From an uncultured Oscillospiraceae bacterium (lineage in GTDB: Bacteria; Bacillota_A; Clostridia; Oscillospirales; Oscillospiraceae), in contig CANRMG010000116.1 in assembly GCA_947631675.1 (NCBI GenBank), positions 1-5,818 on the forward strand: DNA of 5,818 bases, given 5' to 3'. Positions within the stretch are counted from its first letter, which is position 1; every line of letters begins with the position of its first letter. The position numbers and the translations under genes are program-made. The notes below the pieces were generated by a model that did not search any database, had not been told where the DNA came from, and saw only the letters and a list, made by a program, of their open reading frames with translations. Shown one piece after another: positions 1 through 3,962 of this stretch.

Positions 1-200
1 ACCAGCAGAGGCGTGTTGCGGAAAAGCTCGATGTACGCCGCCGTGATCTGCCGCAGCACCGGCAGACGCAGATGCAGTATCACCGCACACAGGGCGCCCA
101 GCAAAAACGCCAGAAGGACGCCCTGCCAGCCGATCCTTACGGTCAGCCCCAGCGCGTCCCAAAACAGCGGCAGATACTCCCGCATCGCCCCAAGATCCAT
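1..200 (-). CDS. Polar amino acid ABC transporter permease (5' end only)
   Basis: This is the N-terminal 66 codons of an inner-membrane permease of the HisM/GlnP type, which forms the membrane channel for amino acid uptake with the binding protein encoded just upstream. The visible protein begins MDLGAMREYLPLFWDALG, has one hydrophobic segment at about residues 27-43, and ends in the family hallmark YIELFRNTPLL, the start of the conserved cytoplasmic-facing block before the second membrane helix. The start at 198-200 is supported by a GGAGGAG site (208-214, minus) 7 nt upstream. The rest of the gene, and presumably the ATPase gene, lie beyond the left edge. It is 77 nt downstream of the binding-protein gene in the same direction, with a hairpin between them. 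Family assignment is strong; substrate is inferred only from the neighbour. Confidence 0.93.
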   Translation of the reverse strand, partial: MDLGAMREYLPLFWDALGLTVRIGWQGVLLAFLLGALCAVILHLRLPVLRQITAAYIELFRNTPLL

Positions 201-207
201 AGTCCCA

Positions 208-214
208 CTCCTCC
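208..214 (-). promoter_or_regulatory. Ribosome binding site of the permease
   Basis: GGAGGAG on the minus strand, 7 nt from the ATG at 198-200. It lies only 6 nt beyond the foot of the 221-256 hairpin, so a ribosome loading here would be close to that structure. Confidence 0.8.
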
Positions 215-220
215 GAAATG

Positions 221-256
221 GGGCGGGCAGAGACGTGCAAGCGTTTCTGCCCGCCC
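221..256 (-). terminator. Intergenic hairpin between binding protein and permease (partial terminator or mRNA stabiliser)
   Basis: The arms 221-231 and 246-256 are an 11-bp perfect GC-rich inverted repeat (GGGCGGGCAGA). Three more pairs (233-235/242-244) lie beyond one mismatch, around a 6-nt loop. On the transcript the hairpin is followed by CCAUUUCGG, not a U tract, so it is not a full Rho-independent terminator. It sits 21 nt after the binding-protein stop codon. Such hairpins commonly protect the upstream mRNA or reduce read-through, giving more binding protein than permease. The structure is seen in the sequence; the role is inferred. Confidence 0.7.
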
Positions 257-277
257 TATCTTCTTTCTATTCTATGC

Positions 278-1144
278 TCACGCGCCGGCAGGCACCTCGG
301 CGGCCGTTACGCCGCCCTCCACCACCAGAGTGTCCTCATAGTCCGCGCCGTAGACATCCAGCAGCGTGGCCTCGTAGTCAGCGTGGAAGAACTCTTCCTC
401 GCCCAGGGCCTCGATCTCGTCGTTCAGCCAGTCCAGCAGGGTGGTATTGCCCTTGGTGACGGCGGGAGCGATGGTGTCCGCGCTGCCCAGGGAGGGGATG
501 CCCACCACGAAGCCGGGATTCTCGATAGCAAAGGCGATAACCTCCGTGTTGTCGTTGGCCCAGGCCACGCCGTTGCCGTTCTCCAGAGCAGTCTTGGCCT
601 CGGCGTAGGCGTCGTATTTCTGCAGCTTGATGTCGGGATAGTTCTCCACAAGATAGGTCTCGGCGGTGGTGCCGGAGATGACGATCACCTGGTCATCCCC
701 GCCGATGTCGTCCAGGCTCTCGATCACCGCGTCCTCAGGGGAGACCACGCCCAGTGCCACGTTCATGTAGGGCAGGGCGAAGTCCACCTCCTCCGCCCGC
801 TCCTCGGTAACGGTGAAGTTGGCCAGGATGATGTCTACCTTGCCGGTTTGCAGATACTCGATGCGGCTGGCGGCCTCCGTGGAGACGAAGTTGACCTCCA
901 CGCCCAGGTCCTCGCCGATGCGATTGGCGAAATACACGTCATAGCCCTGGTAATCGCCGTTTTCATCCACATAGCCGGAGGGGCTCTTGTCGGAGAACAC
1001 GCCGATGTTGATGACGCCGCTGTCCTTGATCTCATCCAGGGTCCGGAAATCGCCCTCGGCGGCGTAGGCGAAAGAGGAAAAAGAAAATGCGAAGGCAAAA
1101 ATGATGGCGGCGGTGATAACGCGCCGGAAAATAGCTTTCTTCAT
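278..1144 (-). CDS. Amino acid ABC transporter substrate-binding protein, CjaA/cysteine-binding type
   Basis: An extracytoplasmic solute receptor of the SBP_bac_3 family, 288 aa, that delivers a polar amino acid to the permease encoded next. A signal peptide (residues 1-28, MKK start, hydrophobic core 9-22, AYA/AE cleavage site) precedes the mature domain. Family blocks are GYVDENG (57-63), QGYDVYF (66-72), EAASRIEYL (90-98), ANFTVTEER (108-116), SGTTAE (157-162) and ANDNT (196-200). In this family the Arg (here R116) usually binds the ligand carboxylate and the Asp (D198) the amino group. From memory the blocks resemble Campylobacter CjaA, a cysteine binder, so cysteine is the favoured but untested ligand. 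There is no lipobox, and indeed no cysteine anywhere in the protein, which is unusual for a Gram-positive receptor. The start has a GGAGGT site 6 nt upstream. Two promoters and a leader lie upstream. Confidence 0.95.
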   Translation of the reverse strand: MKKAIFRRVITAAIIFAFAFSFSSFAYAAEGDFRTLDEIKDSGVINIGVFSDKSPSGYVDENGDYQGYDVYFANRIGEDLGVEVNFVSTEAASRIEYLQTGKVDIILANFTVTEERAEEVDFALPYMNVALGVVSPEDAVIESLDDIGGDDQVIVISGTTAETYLVENYPDIKLQKYDAYAEAKTALENGNGVAWANDNTEVIAFAIENPGFVVGIPSLGSADTIAPAVTKGNTTLLDWLNDEIEALGEEEFFHADYEATLLDVYGADYEDTLVVEGGVTAAEVPAGA

Positions 1145-1150
1145 GGTAAG

Positions 1151-1156
1151 ACCTCC
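1151..1156 (-). promoter_or_regulatory. Ribosome binding site of the binding-protein gene
   Basis: GGAGGT on the minus strand, 6 nt from the ATG at 1142-1144. It is close to the ideal Shine-Dalgarno sequence and confirms the start. Confidence 0.85.
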
Positions 1157-1167
1157 AAATCCAAATC

Positions 1168-1196
1168 ATTATATGGCATTATTATATAGTTGTAAA
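1168..1196 (-). promoter_or_regulatory. Proximal sigma-A promoter (P2) of the binding-protein operon
   Basis: On the minus strand TTTACA (1191-1196) and a perfect TATAAT (1168-1173) are 17 bp apart in an AT-rich pocket. Transcription would start near 1161, leaving only about 17 nt of 5' UTR before the ATG. It lies downstream of the terminator at 1220-1261, so this promoter is independent of any attenuation there. Confidence 0.8.
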
Positions 1197-1219
1197 GTTT
1201 TCATGACCGAATCGAGCAC

Positions 1220-1261
1220 AAAAAAGCCGGGGCTTCATAAGCTCCCGGGCACTTGGCTTTT
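1220..1261 (-). terminator. Rho-independent terminator at the end of the leader transcript
   Basis: On the minus strand a GC-rich arm (1250-1239, GCCCGGGAGCTT) folds over an ATG loop (1236-1238) onto AAGCCCCGGC (1235-1226), with a bulged A and a bulged C, and is followed at once by six T (1225-1220). A flanking AAAAGCC (1261-1255) can pair alternatively with GGCTTTT (1228-1222). The U tract is on the minus-strand transcript, so the terminator serves RNA made from the 1443-1471 promoter. Its 5' arm can also pair with 1333-1342 upstream, which would disrupt it. Confidence 0.75.
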
Positions 1262-1281
1262 GCATTTCCAGTTATGAAATG

Positions 1282-1395
1282 TCAAACATCGGCGCAACAA
1301 AGGAAAGACGAATGCACCTGGCCATGGAAACATGCCCGGGAGGAACTCATTCGACAACACGCGATGATAACACGAGAAGCATATGTCTTGTTCAC
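1282..1395 (-). CDS. Candidate Cys-rich leader peptide (37 aa)
   Basis: A short ORF not recognised as any named gene. It starts with GTG (1393-1395), has a GGAG site (1405-1408) 9 nt upstream, and ends with TGA at 1282-1284. Five of 37 residues are cysteine: Cys-Cys at 13-14 (codons TGT TGT, 1354-1359), Cys at 22, and Cys-Cys at 33-34. The neighbouring 288-aa binding protein has none. It lies between a near-consensus promoter and a U6 terminator, upstream of a CjaA-like receptor gene. The first Cys pair lies 11 nt before a segment (1333-1342) able to pair with the terminator's 5' arm, as expected of an attenuator leader. Weak points are the GTG start, an ATG at 1398-1400 that reads only two codons, and no known homologue. 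The region may instead be a non-coding RNA. Confidence 0.45.
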   Translation of the reverse strand: MNKTYASRVIIACCRMSSSRACFHGQVHSSFLCCADV

Positions 1396-1424
1396 TGCAT
1401 CCCACTCCTTTCCTGCATTGTTGC
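1294..1424 (-). ncRNA. Long-range stem in the leader RNA (structured leader or small RNA)
   Basis: On the minus-strand RNA, 1424-1408 pairs with 1307-1294: 14 perfect base pairs (GCAACAA and AGGAAAG on one side) interrupted only by a 3-nt bulge at 1415-1417. An inner helix, 1402-1396 with 1316-1310, adds 7 pairs including a G-U pair that exists only in the minus-strand RNA. The outer helix covers the first base of the leader ORF's GGAG site on one side and Cys codons 33-34 on the other. A further 6-bp hairpin (1263-1268/1276-1281) follows the stop codon. I found no T-box or SAM riboswitch core motif. It may be the leader fold or an independent small RNA of roughly 210 nt. Confidence 0.5.
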
Positions 1425-1442
1425 TCAGATTCGACGGTTGCT

Positions 1443-1471
1443 ACTATACGCCCATTAACCTATCTTGTCAA
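1443..1471 (-). promoter_or_regulatory. Distal sigma-A promoter (P1) of the leader transcript
   Basis: On the minus strand a perfect TTGACA (1466-1471) and TATAGT (1443-1448) are 17 bp apart. An A/T-rich stretch upstream (about 1475-1493) could act as an UP element. Transcription should start near 1435-1438. The predicted RNA runs about 40 nt to the leader ORF and about 215 nt to the terminator at 1220. Confidence 0.8.
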
Positions 1472-1476
1472 TAGGT
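1458..1476. promoter_or_regulatory. Inverted repeat over the P1 -35 box (candidate operator)
   Basis: ACCTAT (1458-1463) and ATAGGT (1471-1476) form a 6-bp dyad with a 7-nt centre that contains most of the -35 hexamer. A dimeric repressor bound here would block P1. No regulator can be named from the sequence; the adjacent XRE remnant lacks its N-terminal part and is not a convincing candidate. Confidence 0.35.
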
Positions 1477-1482
1477 AAATAG

Positions 1483-1728
1483 GAAAATTTTTGCTCCGGC
1501 CTGCCACAATCCACCATTTCATCCTGGTATCGCAAGGATATGGTGCCGACGGTGCCGTCTCTGGAAAAGGTCTGTGACGCGTTCGGCATCACCCTGTCCC
1601 AGCTGTTCGCGCAGGACGGCGAGCCGGTAACGCTGACAACCTCCCAAAGGAAGCTGTTGGACCGATGGGACCGTCTGGACAAGGAACAGCAGACCGTCGT
1701 TTTCCAGCTTATCGACAAAATGTCATAA
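1483..1728 (+). pseudogene. 5'-truncated XRE-family transcriptional regulator
   Basis: The frame open from the stop at 1480-1482 reads LPQSTISSWYRKDM, then VPSLEKVCDAFGITLSQLFA, then a charged C-terminal helix ending QLIDKMS at the TAA (1726-1728). These are the recognition helix, the fourth and fifth helices and the tail of a short lambda-repressor-like regulator common in Clostridia. Such proteins normally carry about 25-30 more residues (first helix and scaffold) at the N terminus. Here that stretch is missing; no frame upstream contains it and stops crowd 1440-1490. Homology appears to begin near 1495. The only in-frame ATG (1540) falls after the recognition helix and lacks a spaced ribosome site. 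A short C-terminal peptide could still be made, but it could not bind DNA as a normal XRE protein. Confidence 0.75.
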
Positions 1729-1736
1729 ATGACTGG

Positions 1737-1763
1737 GGCCCCCTCGTCTGAGGGGGCCGTTTT
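1737..1763 (+). terminator. Rho-independent terminator of the XRE remnant
   Basis: A perfect 9-bp stem, GGCCCCCTC (1737-1745) and GAGGGGGCC (1750-1758), has a 4-nt loop and is followed by G and four T. It begins 9 nt after the stop codon, so the gene's 3' end is intact even though its 5' end is not. It also shields noc from upstream transcription. Confidence 0.85.
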
Positions 1764-1782
1764 CCTATGCTGGCAAAAAATG

Positions 1783-1856
1783 CCTTCCTCTGACGAGGGA
1801 GGTGGCTCGCCCGTAAGGGCGAGACGGAGGGAGAGATAAATTGCTTCTCTCCCTCC
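1783..1856. repeat. Three-hairpin interspersed repeat (MITE- or REP-like)
   Basis: Three consecutive stem-loops sit almost end to end. The first pairs CCTTCCTC (1783-1790) with GAGGGAGG (1795-1802). The second pairs CTCGCCC (1806-1812) with GGGCGAG (1817-1823) around GTAA. The third pairs GGAGGGAGAG (1826-1835) with CTCTCCCTCC (1847-1856). The stretch has no coding potential. It resembles intergenic palindromic repeats that I recall as abundant in Oscillospiraceae-type genomes; copy number cannot be judged from one window. It lies between the XRE terminator and the noc promoter. Confidence 0.7.
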
Positions 1857-1895
1857 CCCTCTCCCGTTTCCCCCTTTTTTGCGCGGGCGGGTATC

Positions 1896-1901
1896 TATAA
1901 T
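1896..1901 (+). promoter_or_regulatory. noc: Candidate -10 box for noc
   Basis: A perfect TATAAT lies 31 nt before the noc start, just after the repeat and a pyrimidine tract. No good -35 is present at 16-18 bp spacing (the region reads CCTTTT), so the promoter is probably weak or needs an activator. Confidence 0.5.
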
Positions 1902-1932
1902 GTACCCATGATATGCGCGATAAAGGGGGAAT

Positions 1933-2733
1933 ATGCCTTTTATGCAGATGCTGAAGACGAAGCGGCGGGAGGCCGTGGTGAACGTGGCGGTGGAGGACAT
2001 CGTGCCCGGTCCCTACCAGCCCCGGCAGAACTTCGACCCGGCCCGGCTGGAAGAGCTGGCAGAGAGCATCCGGCGCTACGGGGTGCTGAGCCCCCTGTCC
2101 GTCCGGTACCGGGCGGGCCGGTACGAACTGGTGGCGGGAGAGCGGCGGCTGCGGGCGGCAAAGCTGGCGGGGCTGGAGCGGGTGCCCTGCCTCATCCTGG
2201 ACGTGGACGAGGCGGACAGCGGCCTGATCGCCCTGGTGGAGAACCTGCAGCGGCAGGACCTGGACTTCATCGAGCAGGCCCGGGGCATCGCCCGGCTCAT
2301 AGACACCTTCGGCCTGAGCCAGGAGGAGTGCGCCCGGCGGCTGGGCAAGAGCCAGTCCGCCGTGGCCAACAAGCTGCGGCTGCTGCGCCTGCCCGACGAC
2401 ATACTGGCGAAGCTGCGGGCGGCGGAGCTCACCGAGCGCCACGGCCGGGCGCTGCTGAGGCTGCCAGACGACGCTCTGCGCCGGCAGGCATTGGACCACA
2501 TCATCGAGCGGCAGCTCACCGTCCCCGCCGCGGACAGCTACATAGACGCCCTCCTGGAGCGGCAAAACCGCCCCGCCCCCACCCGGACCCGGTTCGTACT
2601 CAAGGATGTGCGGGTATTTTTGAACACCCTCCAGCGGAATGTGGACGTGATGCGCCAGGGCGGCGTGGACGTGGGCATGCTCCGGGAGCAGACCGACCAG
2701 GAGATGGTGGTGACCATTCGGATAAAACGGTAG
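1933..2733 (+). CDS. noc: Noc-type nucleoid occlusion protein (ParB/Spo0J superfamily)
   Basis: A DNA-binding CTPase of 266 aa that in Bacillus binds dispersed sites, spreads as a clamp, and keeps the division septum off the nucleoid. Visible blocks are QPRQNF (29-34), the CTP-binding GERRLRAA (69-76), ENLQRQDLD (103-111), a helix-turn-helix over about 128-154 with KSQSAVANKLRLLRLP, then LTERHGRALLRLP (166-178), and a C-terminal dimerisation region (about 220-266) ending VVTIRIKR. The SQSxxANKLRLL and ERHxRAL blocks and the C-terminal tail match Noc rather than Spo0J/ParB. The N terminus before the ParB domain is short (about 16 residues); MPFMQMLKTKRR could be a shortened amphipathic membrane helix. 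The start is uncertain: GGGGG (1925-1929) is 3 nt from this ATG and 12 nt from the ATG at 1942. It stands alone, without soj or rsmG next to it. Confidence 0.9.
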   Translation: MPFMQMLKTKRREAVVNVAVEDIVPGPYQPRQNFDPARLEELAESIRRYGVLSPLSVRYRAGRYELVAGERRLRAAKLAGLERVPCLILDVDEADSGLIALVENLQRQDLDFIEQARGIARLIDTFGLSQEECARRLGKSQSAVANKLRLLRLPDDILAKLRAAELTERHGRALLRLPDDALRRQALDHIIERQLTVPAADSYIDALLERQNRPAPTRTRFVLKDVRVFLNTLQRNVDVMRQGGVDVGMLREQTDQEMVVTIRIKR

Positions 2734-2741
2734 GTTTTACC

Positions 2742-2770
2742 TTGCAATATATGGATAGGGAGGGTAGAAT
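2742..2770 (+). promoter_or_regulatory. Promoter of the propeller-MATE-DUF523 operon
   Basis: TTGCAA (2742-2747) and TAGAAT (2765-2770) are 17 bp apart, in the short AT-richer gap after noc. Transcription would start near 2777, giving a 5' UTR of about 27 nt. No terminator separates noc from this unit, so read-through from noc is also possible. Confidence 0.6.
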
Positions 2771-2803
2771 AAGTTAAGAAACAGACGAAAAGGATGTGGG
2801 AAG

Positions 2804-3961
2804 ATGATGAGACGACTTATGGCTCTCAGCCTGGCGCTCCTGCTCGCTGTCGCCATGGCGGGCGGCTGTCTGGCCGCGGAGGACGCCCCCGCCGTCACCA
2901 TGGGCGGGACTGTGGACGGCGCCTGTGTGGAGATGCCCGAGGGCAGCTATACCGCCGGTGGGCTGTTTCTTGTCTGCCACGACCAGCGGATGATGGACCA
3001 GGGCAGCCACTTCAACGCCGCCGCGGCCCGGAATGGGAGCAACACCCTCTTGGCGGACCGCTCCTTCTCGGAGGACTACAGCCTCTGCGGAGACGACTTC
3101 CACATCGAACTGGACTATACCGTCTATGACGGCCAGGCAGTGATCACCTACGCCCCCGCGAACAGCGAAGGCGGCCTGTGGCGTCTGCCGGAGGCGCAGA
3201 TCCCCGTGCACGCCGTACCGGTGCTGCTGACGCTGCCGGAGGGCGGTTATGACGGGTACCCTGTCCTGCTGGACCTGGAGACGGGAGAGTTGACGGACGT
3301 GCCAGCGGCGAGCGGCATAGACTTACCCAAGGATATACGCAGCGCCGTATTCTCCTCCGACAGGAGCGCCCTGCTCCTGCGGGGCGCAGACGGCACGCCC
3401 TATTACTGTGACCTCACCTCCGGGGCCGTCTATGACTTGGACGAGCTGTCCGGAACCCATGCCGACGTGTGCATGCTGGGCGAAGAGGGCGTGTGCTGCC
3501 TGACAGCAGAGCCCTTCCGGGCCTGGACCGTAGCTCTGGACGGCCATGCGGTCAAAGAAATCGCCGCCGATATTGATGGTCTTCAGTTCCTGCCGGATAC
3601 CGACCAGGCCTGCGGCGGCGGGTTCGCCCTGGTCCTGGACGGAGCAGATAATGTTTTTGTTCTGGATCTGTTCACCGGAGAGCAGACGCCCATCGAGGGC
3701 TTCGCCTGGCCCGGGGAGAGCGCGGAGTGCGCCCTCAGCCCGGATGGGGACAGGCTGTGCATCTATAATCACCGGTACGAGAACGAGAAGCTGTACGTGG
3801 ACGCCTGGGTGCTGGACCGGGCCGCCGGGCAGATGGTGCGGCTGAATACCGCCGGCACGGAGGAGATCAATCCCCACGCCGTGTACTGGTCCGGGAACGA
3901 CCGGGTGACGGTCTGGGGCGACGTGCCCGGCGTGGACGCCTATTGGGTATATCCGCTCTGA
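2804..3961 (+). CDS. Exported beta-propeller-like protein of unknown function
   Basis: A 385-aa protein I do not recognise as a named family. It opens with an export signal (MMRR, hydrophobic stretch about 5-19). C22 in AGGC is a poor lipobox because Ala replaces the usual Leu at -3; cleavage by signal peptidase I near LAAED is the alternative. The remainder is beta-rich, with repeated patterns such as VLLDLETGELTDV, YYCDLTSGAVYDL, VFVLDLFTGEQTPI and, near residue 310, LSPDGDRLCIYN. These are blade signatures of WD40/TolB-like propellers, so it is probably an envelope-associated scaffold or sensor. Six or more cysteines occur after the signal. The start is supported by AAAAGGA (2788-2794) 9 nt upstream. 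Its stop is 1 nt from the MATE start, indicating co-expression. Confidence 0.8.
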   Translation: MMRRLMALSLALLLAVAMAGGCLAAEDAPAVTMGGTVDGACVEMPEGSYTAGGLFLVCHDQRMMDQGSHFNAAAARNGSNTLLADRSFSEDYSLCGDDFHIELDYTVYDGQAVITYAPANSEGGLWRLPEAQIPVHAVPVLLTLPEGGYDGYPVLLDLETGELTDVPAASGIDLPKDIRSAVFSSDRSALLLRGADGTPYYCDLTSGAVYDLDELSGTHADVCMLGEEGVCCLTAEPFRAWTVALDGHAVKEIAADIDGLQFLPDTDQACGGGFALVLDGADNVFVLDLFTGEQTPIEGFAWPGESAECALSPDGDRLCIYNHRYENEKLYVDAWVLDRAAGQMVRLNTAGTEEINPHAVYWSGNDRVTVWGDVPGVDAYWVYPL

Positions 3962-3962
3962 G

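Noticed and set aside
218..1189. A long rightward open frame of 323 codons opposite the binding-protein gene
   Set aside because: It is the antisense shadow of a GC-rich gene: no family motif, no ribosome site, and the opposite strand encodes a clear SBP_bac_3 protein.
1242..1342. CCCGGG cores at 1244-1249 and 1335-1340 as Noc binding sites
   Set aside because: The known Noc site has TATTT and AAATA flanks around CCCGGG; neither copy has them. They are better explained as terminator and antiterminator arms.
1220..1440. T-box or SAM riboswitch upstream of the amino acid transporter
   Set aside because: The T-box GGTGGNACCGCG sequence and SAM core motifs are absent on the minus strand.
1253..1474. 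Rightward 73-codon open frame across the leader region
   Set aside because: No ribosome site, no recognisable motif, and it crosses the minus-strand promoter and structured RNA.
1908..2777. Second frame inside noc, 289 codons, rich in Arg, Gly, Pro and Ala
   Set aside because: Composition is typical of an out-of-frame reading of GC-rich DNA; the noc frame carries all conserved blocks.
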